Origin: Streptomyces sp. DH12
GTDB lineage: Bacteria > Actinomycetota > Actinomycetes > Streptomycetales > Streptomycetaceae
DNA: 35,628 nt
NCBI RefSeq assembly: GCF_020873895.1
Contig: NZ_JAHWGT010000052.1
Location: forward strand, 1 to 35,628
Reading direction: 5' to 3'
The notes beneath the pieces were generated by a model that saw only the letters and a program-made list of their open reading frames with translations, made no database searches and was not told the origin of the DNA. Numbering within the stretch: position 1 is the stretch's first letter; the number at the start of each line of letters is the position of its first letter. Position numbers and translations under genes: made by a program. This document shows positions 28,396-35,569 of this stretch, piece after piece.

Positions 28396-29247
28396 TCAGG
28401 AGGTCGACAGGAGTCCCTCGCGCAGGCGCCGCACGGTGCGGGCGAGGAGGCGCGACACGTGCATCTGCGACACGCCGAGCACCTCGGCGATCTGCGCCTG
28501 CGTCCGCTCCTCGACGAACCGCAGGTGCAGGATGGTGCGGTCGCGCTCGTCGAGTTCCGCGACGAGGGGGGCCAGGGAGTGGAAGTCCTCGATGAGCGTG
28601 AGGGCGTGCTCCTCGACGCCGATGAAGTCGGCGAGGACGGCCTCGCCGTCCGGTGAGTCGCCGCGTACGGCGGCGTCGAGCGAGGCGGAGCTGTAGCCGG
28701 CGGCGGCGACCTGCGCCTTGCGGACCTCGCCCTCGGTCATGCCCGTCAGCTCGGCGAGTTCGCCGACCTTCGGGTCACGGCCGAGCCGGGAGGTCAGTTC
28801 GTCCGTCGCGCGCACCAGTTCCTGGCGCGCCTCCTGGAGGCGGCGCGGGACGTGCACGGCCCACGAGGTGTCGCGGAAGAACCGCTTGATCTCGCCGAGG
28901 ATGCAGGGCATGGCGAAGGTGGTGAACTCCACCTCGCGGGAGAGGTCGAACCGGTCTATCGCCTTGATGAGGCCGATCATGCCCACCTGGACGATGTCGT
29001 CCATGTCGCTGCCCGGCCCGCGGAAGCGCCGCGCGGCGAAGCGGACGAGCGACATGTTCATCTCGATGAGCGTGTTGCGCACGTACTGGTACTCGTGGGT
29101 GCCCTCCTCCAGCGTGGCCAGCCGGTCGAAGAACGTCCTGGAGAGCTCACGCGCGTCCTGGGGGGAGAGCCTCTGCGGCTCGACGTCCCCGGGGATGCGC
29201 CCCTCGCGGTCCGCCGCCGTGGACGTCCCCGCCGCGATCACCGTCAT
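28396..29247 (-). CDS. SigB/SigF-family alternative sigma factor, 283 aa
   Basis: This is a group 3 (SigB/SigF-type) sigma factor of RNA polymerase. Region 2 reads NLIEMNMSLVRFAARRFRGPGSDMDDIVQVGMIGLIKAIDRFDLSREVEFTTFAMPCILGEIKRFFRD (written here with minor trimming at the start), containing the core-binding DDIVQVGMIGLIKAIDRFD and the -10-reading segment. Region 3 is VPRRLQEARQELVRATDELTSRLGRDPKVGELAEL. Region 4 carries the HTH ERTQAQIAEVLGVSQMHVSRLL. Such sigmas in Streptomyces control osmotic, oxidative and developmental genes and are held by RsbW-type anti-sigma factors. ATG 29247 follows GGAGGGG at 2-4 bases. It is downstream of the DUF5133 gene, and a SigB-type promoter precedes that pair. 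No dedicated anti-sigma gene adjoins it. Confidence 0.95.
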   Translation of the reverse strand: MTVIAAGTSTAADREGRIPGDVEPQRLSPQDARELSRTFFDRLATLEEGTHEYQYVRNTLIEMNMSLVRFAARRFRGPGSDMDDIVQVGMIGLIKAIDRFDLSREVEFTTFAMPCILGEIKRFFRDTSWAVHVPRRLQEARQELVRATDELTSRLGRDPKVGELAELTGMTEGEVRKAQVAAAGYSSASLDAAVRGDSPDGEAVLADFIGVEEHALTLIEDFHSLAPLVAELDERDRTILHLRFVEERTQAQIAEVLGVSQMHVSRLLARTVRRLREGLLSTS

Positions 29248-29304
29248 GTCCCCTCCGATTCCGCTGTCGTGTCGCCGTGCCGGCGCGCGTGGGTGGTCGT
29301 GGCC

Positions 29305-29335
29305 GACCGGGCCGGTCCGGGCCCGGCGGCCGGTC
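29305..29335 (-). promoter_or_regulatory. Interrupted hairpin between DUF5133 and sigma genes (possible attenuator)
   Basis: The outer arms GACCGG/CCGGTC (29305-29310, 29330-29335) and inner arms GCCGG/CCGGC (29311-29315, 29323-29327) stack with a 2-base bulge around a 7-base loop. The stem includes the first bases of the DUF5133 stop codon. It could set the ratio of the two products or end the upstream message. Confidence 0.4.
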
Positions 29336-29558
29336 AGAGCGCGAGGAGCGAGTCGCCCCCGCGGGCCTCGGCGAGTCGGCGGCGGGCCGCGGCGAGCGCG
29401 TCCTCGACGTCGCGGGTGCCGGTCGAGACGCACAGGGTGTACGCCACGTCCTCCATCCGGCGCCGCACCTCGGGGCCGTCGGCCTGCGCGCGCTGGGCGG
29501 CAAGCGACTCGTACTCCTCTGCCAACTTGCCCAGGACGGTGGGGTGGGCCATCAGCAC
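29334..29558 (-). CDS. DUF5133 family small protein, 74 aa
   Basis: This 74-residue protein matches the actinobacterial DUF5133 pattern: MLMAHPTVLGKLAEEYESLAAQRA, then RRRMEDVAYTLCVSTGTRDVEDALAAARRRL. The phrase MEDVAYTLCVSTGTR is the strongest signature. It looks all-helical and cytoplasmic, and no function is known. GTG 29558 has GAGGAG at 7-base spacing and gives the family's MLM start; the ATG two codons later is less well placed. It lies 86 bp upstream of the sigma gene on the same strand and has a SigB-type promoter about 50 bp before it. DUF5133 genes often sit beside stress regulators in Streptomyces, to my knowledge. Confidence 0.88.
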   Translation of the reverse strand: MLMAHPTVLGKLAEEYESLAAQRAQADGPEVRRRMEDVAYTLCVSTGTRDVEDALAAARRRLAEARGGDSLLAL

Positions 29559-29611
29559 GGCTCGTCTCCTCTCGCTCCGGCGGGCGCGGTGCGCCTCGCC
29601 CGGAAGCGCTG

Positions 29612-29636
29612 GTACCCCCGGTCCCCGCGCTCATTC
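29612..29636 (-). promoter_or_regulatory. SigB-type promoter upstream of the DUF5133-sigma pair
   Basis: On the minus strand GAAT (29633-29636) is followed after exactly 15 bases by GGGTAC (29612-29617). This fits the consensus recalled for Streptomyces SigB promoters (GNNT, 14-16 bp, GGGTAC/T). Transcription would begin near 29605, about 47 bases before the DUF5133 start, and would allow the sigma factor to activate its own gene. Confidence 0.55.
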
Positions 29637-29667
29637 CGGGTCGGTGACCCGCTTCGGCGCAAAAGCG

Positions 29668-29701
29668 CGGGCCCCGGCCGAAACGATTCGGTCGGGGCCC
29701 G
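29668..29701 (-). terminator. Hairpin terminator after the CBS gene
   Basis: The 15-base arms (29668-29682, 29687-29701) pair with a single G:T wobble around the loop ACGA, 14 bases past the stop of the CBS-domain gene. Confidence 0.8.
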
Positions 29702-29715
29702 TCGCTGAGGGGGCG

Positions 29716-30132
29716 TCAGTCCGTGGACAGCGCCTCCAGCAGGTCGCCGACCTTGGGCTCGGGCAGTGCCCGCGCCACGTCGGCCTGGGCGACCATGCCG
29801 ACCAGTTCGTGGCCGTCGATGACCGGCAGGCGGCGCACCTTGTGGGTCGTCATCGTGCGCAGGATCTCGTCCGCGTCGTCGTCCGCGCCGATCGTGACGG
29901 CCTCGCCCTGGGCCAGTTCGCCGGCCTTGCAGCTCGCCGGGTCCTTGCCCGCGCCGAGCACCTTCACGACGATGTCCCGGTCGGTCAGCATGCCCTTGAG
30001 CTTGTTGTCCGTGCCGCAGATGGGCAGGGCGCCGACTCCGAGGTCCGTCATCTTCCTGGCGGCGTCGAGCACGCTCTCGTTCTCGCCGACGCACTCGGCA
30101 CCCTCGGTCATGATCTCTCGCGCCGTGGTCAT
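29716..30132 (-). CDS. CBS-domain pair protein, 138 aa
   Basis: This stand-alone Bateman module consists of two CBS domains: about residues 8-60 (AREIMTEGAECVGENESVLDAARKMTDLGVGALPICGTDNKLKGMLTDRDIV) and about 75-130 (ILRTMTTHKVRRLPVIDGHELVGMVAQADVARAL). The patterns GMLTDRDIV and RRLPVIDGHELVGMVAQAD are typical of nucleotide-binding CBS pairs that sense AMP, ATP or S-adenosylmethionine. Proteins of this HRP1-like kind are often induced by hypoxia or general stress in actinobacteria, in line with the sigma gene next door. ATG 30132 is preceded by AAGGAGG, at a slightly long 11-base spacing. A strong terminator follows. It is divergent from the DUF6328 gene. Confidence 0.92.
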   Translation of the reverse strand: MTTAREIMTEGAECVGENESVLDAARKMTDLGVGALPICGTDNKLKGMLTDRDIVVKVLGAGKDPASCKAGELAQGEAVTIGADDDADEILRTMTTHKVRRLPVIDGHELVGMVAQADVARALPEPKVGDLLEALSTD

Positions 30133-30242
30133 GGTGTGACGATCCCTCCTTCGATACCTGTTCCGGCCGCGCGCCGTCCCGCGGGGCGAGGCGGCCGGTC
30201 TTCCGACGGAACAACGGGTCCCCCGTCATCCGGCCCGGCTAA

Positions 30243-30260
30243 CCCCGTTTCCCCCGTTTC
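30243..30260. repeat. Tandem CCCCGTTTC repeat in the CBS/membrane-protein divergent region
   Basis: Two exact 9-bp copies (30243-30251, 30252-30260) lie in the 202-bp region between divergent stress-type genes. It may be a regulator site; no promoter with a clear match was found beside it. Confidence 0.4.
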
Positions 30261-30334
30261 GCAACCGGACGGCGGCATCGGCATGCATGGGCCAGAAGCG
30301 GGCACACGATCGTCCCCCGACTGTGGAGGACGCC

Positions 30335-30925
30335 ATGACCATGACAGATCGACCGGTCGATCGGGACACGAGATCCCCCGGCGCCTCCTGCACCTCCTGC
30401 GCTTCCGGCGCGGGGGACGACCGCCCCGACCGCCACGAGCCGCCGGAGTCGGCCAGGGACCGGGTGAACCGCAGGTGGCAGGAGATACTCCAGGAGACCC
30501 GGGTGGCCCAGACGGGCGTCCAGATCCTCTTCGGGTTCCTGCTGAGCGTCGCCTTCACCCCCGTCTTCCGCGACCTGGGGTCGTTCGACCGGGCCGTCTA
30601 CGTCGTCACCGTGGTGACCGGGGCGTCCGCCACCGCGGCTCTCATAGCCCCGGTCTCCCTGCACCGCTTCCTCTCCGGCCAGCGCATGAAGGACGAGCTG
30701 GTCGGGACCGCGCACAAGCTGATGATGTGCGGCATGGTGCTGCTCGCCCTCACGATCGGCTGCACCCTGCTGCTCATCCTCCACGTCGTGGTCCCCGGCC
30801 TGCTCGCGGAGCTCCTGGTGGGCGCGGTGATGCTGTGGTTCGCCCTGTGCTGGTACGCCCTGCCCCTGTGGCTGCGGCGCCGGTCGAACCACCGCGGGGA
30901 CGACGACCCGGCGGTAGGGGGATGA
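30335..30925 (+). CDS. Four-helix membrane protein, DUF6328-like, 196 aa
   Basis: This 196-residue protein has a hydrophilic N-terminal 45 residues with a Cys-containing stretch (GASCTSCASG), then the family-like opening RWQEILQETRVAQTGVQILFGFLLSVAFTPVF. Four membrane spans are predicted: around VQILFGFLLSVAFTPVF, VYVVTVVTGASATAALIAPVS, LMMCGMVLLALTIGCTLLLILHVV and LLVGAVMLWFALCWYALPLWL. The pattern LQETRVAQTGVQILFGFLL is what I recall from DUF6328 proteins in actinomycetes. Its function is unknown. ATG 30335 has TGGAGGA at good spacing. An in-frame upstream start is not supported. It is divergent from the CBS gene and upstream of the YbdK-type gene (111-bp gap), so it may be read together with it. 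Confidence 0.85.
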   Translation: MTMTDRPVDRDTRSPGASCTSCASGAGDDRPDRHEPPESARDRVNRRWQEILQETRVAQTGVQILFGFLLSVAFTPVFRDLGSFDRAVYVVTVVTGASATAALIAPVSLHRFLSGQRMKDELVGTAHKLMMCGMVLLALTIGCTLLLILHVVVPGLLAELLVGAVMLWFALCWYALPLWLRRRSNHRGDDDPAVGG

Positions 30926-31036
30926 GCGGCGGCGGGCGGGGACCGGACACCGGGCCCGCCGGGGGCCGGCCGAGGAGTGGGAGCCGACGATCGGGGCAGG
31001 TGGGCTGCGTCCCAGCGCCGAGGAAGGGTGAGTGAC

Positions 31037-32128
31037 GTGCGAAGTGTGGGCGTGGAGGAGGAGCTGCTCCTGGTGGACGGCCGTACCGGGGAGCCGCGTG
31101 CCTTGTCCGCGGCGGTCCTCGCGGCGGCCTCCCGGGACCCGCAGGGCAACGAGGAGGTCTTCGAGAGCGAGCTCCAGCGCCAGCAGCTGGAGTTCGCGAC
31201 GAAGCCGCAGACCGACATGCGGGACCTGGAGGAGGAGATCCGGCGCTGGCGGGCGGAGGCCGCGCGGCACGCCGAGGGGGTCGACGCCTCGGTCGCCGCG
31301 CTGGCGACGTCTCCGCTGGAGGTGAGCCCGACCATCGGGAACGACGAGCGCCACCAGTGGCTCAAGGAGCACTTCGGCCTCACGGCGCAGGAGCAGCTGA
31401 CGTGCGGCTGCCATGTCCACGTGTCGGTCGACTCGGACGACGAGGGCGTCGCCGTCCTGGACCGCATCCGGCCCTGGCTGCCCGTCCTGCTCGCCATGAG
31501 CAGCAACTCGCCGTTCTGGCAGGGCGAGGACAGCGGGTACGCCAGCTACCGCAACCGCGTGTGGGGCCGCTGGCCCTCCGCCGGCCCCGTGGAGGTGTTC
31601 GGCTCGGCCGACCGGTACCACGAGCAGGTCGCCGACATGGTCGCCAGTGGCGCCCTCAAGGACGAGGGCATGGTGTACTTCGACGCCCGCCTCTCCCGCT
31701 CCTACCCCACGGTGGAGATCCGGGTCGCGGACGTCTGCCTCGACGCGTCCACCACGGCCCTGGTCGCCACGCTGATCCGGGGACTGGTCGACACGGCGGC
31801 GCGGGAGTGGCGCGACGGCGTGCCGCCCACCCGCCACGGTGTGGCCCTGCTGCGCCTGGCGACCTGGCGAGCCGCCCGGTCGGGCCTGGAGGGCGAACTG
31901 ATCCACCCCGTGACGATGCGCCCCGCACCCGCGGAGGCCGTGGTGCGGGCCCTCTTCGACCACGTGCGCGACGCGCTGGAGGAGAACGGCGACCTCCTCG
32001 GCGCGCAGGAGGCCCTGGCGGGTCTGCTCGACACGGGCAACGGCGCCCGCGTCCAGCGGGTGCTGCTGCACCGCACCGGCAGCCTGCAGGAGGTCGTGGC
32101 GGAGTGCGTGCGCCGCACGCTCGCCTGA
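31037..32128 (+). CDS. Carboxylate-amine ligase / glutamate-cysteine ligase, YbdK (GCS2) family
   Basis: This 363-residue ATP-dependent ligase of the YbdK/GCS2 type forms gamma-glutamyl-cysteine-like bonds; E. coli YbdK has only weak glutamate-cysteine ligase activity and its natural substrate is unsettled. Family signatures are VGVEEELLLVD at the start, QQLEFATKPQTD, CGCHVHVSVDS, LLAMSSNSPFWQGEDSGYASYRNRVWGRWP, and TVEIRVADVCLDA. The length matches. I start at GTG 31037 (VRSVGVEEE), with AGGAAGG at 9-base spacing; GTG 31028, three codons earlier, overlaps that site. Since mycothiol is the main thiol in actinobacteria, the product is probably not glutathione for redox use, but stress linkage fits the neighbourhood. 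A very strong terminator follows. Confidence 0.94.
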   Translation: MRSVGVEEELLLVDGRTGEPRALSAAVLAAASRDPQGNEEVFESELQRQQLEFATKPQTDMRDLEEEIRRWRAEAARHAEGVDASVAALATSPLEVSPTIGNDERHQWLKEHFGLTAQEQLTCGCHVHVSVDSDDEGVAVLDRIRPWLPVLLAMSSNSPFWQGEDSGYASYRNRVWGRWPSAGPVEVFGSADRYHEQVADMVASGALKDEGMVYFDARLSRSYPTVEIRVADVCLDASTTALVATLIRGLVDTAAREWRDGVPPTRHGVALLRLATWRAARSGLEGELIHPVTMRPAPAEAVVRALFDHVRDALEENGDLLGAQEALAGLLDTGNGARVQRVLLHRTGSLQEVVAECVRRTLA

Positions 32129-32153
32129 CACCCGGCGCCGCACGCGCGGCGTG

Positions 32154-32201
32154 ACGCGCGGATCGGCCGGTCGCCCTACGGCGACCGGCCGATCCGCGCG
32201 T
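32154..32201 (+). terminator. Very strong hairpin terminator after the YbdK gene
   Basis: The 22-bp arms (32154-32175, 32180-32201) are perfect complements around the tetraloop CTAC, 25 bases past the stop. A smaller stem CGCCGC/GCGGCG just upstream overlaps the approach. It separates the stress region from the genes on the right. Confidence 0.88.
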
Positions 32202-32385
32202 ACGGGACGCGGCGGACCCCCGGCGGGCGCCGGTTTGCCGCGCCCGCTCCCCTTTCGGGTCACGGGCGGGGCGGCCCCTTGTCGCGGTCGCCCGGCGCTG
32301 CGGACGCTGGTCCCCGGGCGCCCTCCACCGGGCCCCACCGCGCGCGTGCGGCGTGCCGCCCGCCCGTCACCGAGGAGGTGCCGTC

Positions 32386-32952
32386 ATGGCGCCCTGCCGT
32401 ATCCCCCCTAACCACGATCCCGACGTCATCAGGACCGTCCACCAGGTCGGCCTGCGGCTCGGCGTCTCGGACAAGGTCATGCTGGCCGCGTTCGAGGCCG
32501 GCTGGGTCGAGTCGCACATGAACAACCTGGACTGCGGCGACAAGGACTCGCTCGGCGTCTTCCAGCAGCGGCCGAGCCAGGGCTGGGGCACACCCGAGCA
32601 GATCATGGACGTGCCGTACGCGGCGGAGCGGTTCTTCCGCGGGGCGACGGCCGTCGAGCGGCGGTCGCCCGACCTCTCCCCCGGCCGCACCGCCCAGGAG
32701 GTGCAGCGCTCGGCCCACCCCGACCGCTACGACGCGGCGGAGGACAAGGCGCGGGCCCTGCTGCGGGGGGCCGAGGCGGCGACGGGGACGGGCGCGGGCG
32801 CGCGGACGTGCACCGGCACGGCGGCCGCCGCGCCGGGCGGGGCGGGTGCCGCGGTACCGCCACAGGGTGGGGCCGCCCGGGGCTCCGGCCCGGCCGAGCC
32901 CGTGCCACCACGGGCGGAACAGCCGCCGCTCGGGCAGCCGCCGCTCGGGTAG
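32386..32952 (+). CDS. Lysozyme-like domain protein without signal peptide, 188 aa
   Basis: The first about 125 residues match a lysozyme/transglycosylase-like module common in actinobacteria: VSDKVMLAAFEAGWVESHMNNLDCGDKDSLGVFQQRPSQGWGTPEQIMDVPYAAERFF, then VQRSAHPDRYDAAEDKARALL. The glutamate in AGWVESHMNN is in the place of the catalytic acid, and SLGVFQQRPSQGWG is a recurring phrase of these proteins. The C-terminal 60 residues are a low-complexity Ala/Gly/Pro tail ending in a duplicated PPLGQPPLG. Unlike most homologues I know, which sit in exported or phage proteins, there is no signal peptide or membrane anchor. The start is firmly set by CGAGGAGG at 7 bases. It may act in the cytoplasm, leave by another route, or be non-catalytic. 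Confidence 0.85.
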   Translation: MAPCRIPPNHDPDVIRTVHQVGLRLGVSDKVMLAAFEAGWVESHMNNLDCGDKDSLGVFQQRPSQGWGTPEQIMDVPYAAERFFRGATAVERRSPDLSPGRTAQEVQRSAHPDRYDAAEDKARALLRGAEAATGTGAGARTCTGTAAAAPGGAGAAVPPQGGAARGSGPAEPVPPRAEQPPLGQPPLG

Positions 32953-33583
32953 CCACCTCCGCCGGGGCCGCCTCCGGGAGGTCAGCCGCAGAGGCGGACC
33001 GGCCGGCGCGGCGCGAACCTGGCGGGGGACCCACCGCCACGAGCGGGGAACGGCGAGGCCGCCGTACCCCGCTCGCGCACGATCGGGGCCCGCCGCCGGC
33101 GGACGGGGCGGCCACCGCGGCCGTGCACCGTGGGCTCCCGAGACGGCCGCCCTCGTGTCCACCGCGGTCCGGGACGGGTCCGTGCCCGAGAATCACCCGG
33201 CTCACTTCGGCGGGGCGGGTGCCTGCGGGCGGCGCGCGGCACAAGCCCGGTGCGCCGGGCGGCGCCCACTGCTTCTGCCCGCTGGGAGCGGAACGCAGGG
33301 CCGGCGCGTGCTCCGCCACGGCAGGTTGAATCGTTTCAGCAGAGCAAAGCTGATCACAGTCGGTCAATCGCAGCCGAGTTGCATCTCAAGCGGACAGTCA
33401 ACCGCGCCCGATTGACACGATAGTCGGACTAATTCCGGACGGGTTGTGATCCGGCCTGACCATGCGTCTAGCTGGTGTGGGGCGACCGCCACGGTCGTGG
33501 AGCCTGCCGGCCCCGCGACCGGGTCGACCCGCGGCAGCCACCCACCACCCGGGTGGGTGGCGAACCGAACCGGAGGAGTAGTC
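32953..33583. other. 631-bp intergenic stretch with AT-richer regulatory island before the lasso genes
   Basis: No gene is supported; the open frames are Arg/Pro/Gly-rich shadows. Near the left end a weak stem CCGCCTC/GAGGCGG (32968-32974, 32991-32997) may end the lysozyme-like message. From about 33320 to 33480 the base composition drops well below the surrounding GC level. This island holds GTCAATCG (33363-33370), GTCAACCG (33397-33404) and the inverted CGATTGAC (33409-33416), plus a TTGACA at 33412-33417 without a well-placed -10. TTGTGA (33444-33449), 17 bases, TCTAGC (33467-33472) is a possible promoter for the lasso operon. Confidence 0.5.
33537..33561 (+). promoter_or_regulatory. Hairpin in the lasso precursor leader
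   Basis: GCCACCCA (33537-33544) pairs with TGGGTGGC (33554-33561); an alternative inner palindrome CCACCCGGGTGG lies at 33545-33556. The two folds exclude each other. The ribosome binding site starts 9 bases later (33571), so folding could affect transcript stability or translation of the precursor. Confidence 0.4.
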
Positions 33584-33694
33584 ATGAAGAAGGCGTACGA
33601 GGCCCCGACCCTGGCCCGACTGGGCGGCTTCCGGAAGACCACGGGGCTCCTGCAGCGCTCCGGCAACGACCGACTGATCCTCAGCAAGAACTGA
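33584..33694 (+). CDS. Lasso peptide precursor, citrulassin type
   Basis: The 36-residue precursor has the leader MKKAYEAPTLARLGGFRKTTG and the predicted core LLQRSGNDRLILSKN. The leader shows the RRE-binding signature YxxPxLxxxGxF and a Thr at position -2 of the core. An eight-residue macrolactam between Leu1 and Asp8 is expected, with RLILSKN as the threaded tail. The core fits the citrulassin pattern (citrulassin A being LLGLAGNDRLVLSKN), in which Arg9 can be converted to citrulline by a peptidylarginine deiminase encoded elsewhere in the genome. This core differs at positions 3-5 (QRS) and 11 (Ile), and has a second Arg at position 4. A strong GGAGGAG precedes ATG 33584. The cyclase gene follows after 18 bp. 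A core starting one residue earlier at Gly, with a nine-residue ring, is less likely. Confidence 0.93.
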   Translation: MKKAYEAPTLARLGGFRKTTGLLQRSGNDRLILSKN

Positions 33695-33712
33695 CGTTCC
33701 CGACCTGACGTC

Positions 33713-35569
33713 ATGACGGAACTGCACGAAAGTGCGGGGACGGGCCACGGCGGCGCGCACTTCGCGGTCTTCACCGACCGCGCGGACGCGGCCGCCGCGG
33801 CCCGCTCCTTCCGACGCCCCGGGACACGCGTCCTGGCCCACGCCTCGGGCAGGCCCTGGCTGGTCGGCCGGTGGGACGACGCCGAACTCGTCACCGCCCG
33901 CGCCGGCTCCGCCGCCCTCGCCCTGGTCGGCACCTGCCCGCTCGACGCCGCGGAGGTCCGCCGGGTGGCCGGCCGCCTGCGCGACCTGGCCGACCTGGAC
34001 GCCTGGGTGAGGTCCCTGCCCGGCAGCTTCCACCTGGTCGCCTCGCTCGACGGCCGGACCAGGGTGCAGGGCACCGCCTCCGGCCTCCGCCTCGTCCACC
34101 ACGCCGACCTCGGCGGGGTGACGGTCGCCGCCACCCGCGCCGACTGGCTCGCCGCCGCCCTGGGCCGCGCGCCGGACCGCGCGCAGCTCGCGGTACGGCT
34201 GCTGTGGCCGGTGCCGCACCCCCTCGCCGAGGCGTCCCTCTGGCAGGGGGTCCACGCCGTCCCGCCGGACGAGGCCCTCGTCATCGCGCCTGACGGACGC
34301 GGTGTGCGCCACTCGCGGTGGTGGACGCCCCCGGAGCCGGTCCAGGCCCTGGCGGACGGGGCCCCACGGGTACGTCAGGCCCTGGCGGACGCCGTGGACG
34401 CCCGCACCCGGGGCGGCGGCGTCGTCAGCTGCGACCTGTCCGGCGGACTGGACTCCACCTCGGTCTGCTTCCTCGCCGACCGGTCACCGGCCCGCGTGGT
34501 GGCGAGCACCTGGCCCGGCCGCGACCCCGCCGACACCGACCTGGAGTGGGCCCGCCGGGCCGCCCGCGCCCTGCCCGACGTCGAGCACGTCGTGTGGGAC
34601 GCCGACGCCTCGCCGCTCGTCTACACCGACCTGCTCGGCATCGACGACCTCCTGGACGAGCCGACGATCGGGGTCATGGACCGGTCGCGCGTCCTCCACC
34701 ACCTGCCCGGCATGGCGCGCCGGGGCAGCCGCCTGCACCTGACGGGCATCGGTGGGGACCACGTCGCCTGGTGCTCGGAGGCGTACTACCACCGGCTCGC
34801 CCGGACGCGACCGCTGTTCGCCCTGCGGCAGCTGCGCGGCTTCCGCGCCCTGTGGCAGTGGCCGCTCGGCGGGACGCTGCGGGCACTGGCCGACAGGCGC
34901 CCGTACGACAGGTGGCTCGGTGACTGCGCCGACGGCCTGCGCGGCGCGCGGCCCGCGACCGTCACCACCAGTCTCGGCTGGGGCATGCCGCCCCGCCTGT
35001 TCGACTGGGTCACGCCGGAGGCCGGGGAGCTGGCGGGGCGGGCGCTGCGCGAGGCGGCCGCCGCGGCCCGGCCCCTGCACCCCGACCGCGGCCTGCACAC
35101 CGACCTGGAGCAGATTCGCGGCTGCACCCGGGTCATCCGGCAGTGGGACCACATGGCCGCCCGGGCGGGGCTGCCCATGGCGTCGCCGTTCCTGGACGAC
35201 CGGGTCATCGAGACCTGCCTCGCCGTGCGTCCCGCCGAGCGGGTGACCCCCTGGCGGTACAAGCCGCTGCTGACCGCGGCCATGCGCGGGATCGTGCCGG
35301 AGGAGTGCCTGCGGCGCACCAACAAGGCCGCCGCCTCCATGGACGCGGCGGACGGGCTGCGGGAGCACCGCGCCGACCTCGCGGCCCTGTGGGAGGACTC
35401 CCGGCTGGAGCGGCTGGGGCTCGTCGACGGCGCGGCCCTGCGCCGCCTCGCCCACCGCCCCTCCACCCCGGAGCTGCGCGACGCGGTCCTCTACTCGACC
35501 ATCGCGGCGGAGGTGTGGCTCCGCGGCCTCGACCGCACCCGCGACGGCACGGCTCCCGCCCACTCCTGA
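33713..35569 (+). CDS. Lasso peptide cyclase (asparagine synthetase-like, C protein)
   Basis: This 618-residue lasso cyclase activates the Asp8 side chain of the core as an acyl-adenylate and closes the macrolactam with Leu1. The N-terminal part (to about 200) is the glutamine-amidotransferase-like fold without the catalytic N-terminal Cys, as in other lasso cyclases. The synthetase part holds the PP-loop SGGLDSTS (243-250) and continues with LTGIGGDHVAWCSEAYYHRL and the late block QIRGCTRVIRQWDHMAARAGLPMASPFLDDRVIE, typical of actinobacterial C proteins. It follows the precursor by 18 bp without a clear ribosome site, so coupling to the precursor's translation is likely. The leader peptidase, RRE protein and exporter expected next lie beyond the window. 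Confidence 0.94.
   Translation: MTELHESAGTGHGGAHFAVFTDRADAAAAARSFRRPGTRVLAHASGRPWLVGRWDDAELVTARAGSAALALVGTCPLDAAEVRRVAGRLRDLADLDAWVRSLPGSFHLVASLDGRTRVQGTASGLRLVHHADLGGVTVAATRADWLAAALGRAPDRAQLAVRLLWPVPHPLAEASLWQGVHAVPPDEALVIAPDGRGVRHSRWWTPPEPVQALADGAPRVRQALADAVDARTRGGGVVSCDLSGGLDSTSVCFLADRSPARVVASTWPGRDPADTDLEWARRAARALPDVEHVVWDADASPLVYTDLLGIDDLLDEPTIGVMDRSRVLHHLPGMARRGSRLHLTGIGGDHVAWCSEAYYHRLARTRPLFALRQLRGFRALWQWPLGGTLRALADRRPYDRWLGDCADGLRGARPATVTTSLGWGMPPRLFDWVTPEAGELAGRALREAAAAARPLHPDRGLHTDLEQIRGCTRVIRQWDHMAARAGLPMASPFLDDRVIETCLAVRPAERVTPWRYKPLLTAAMRGIVPEECLRRTNKAAASMDAADGLREHRADLAALWEDSRLERLGLVDGAALRRLAHRPSTPELRDAVLYSTIAAEVWLRGLDRTRDGTAPAHS

Noticed and set aside
33412-33440. TTGACA at 33412 as the lasso operon promoter
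   Set aside because: No acceptable -10 hexamer lies 16-18 bp downstream.
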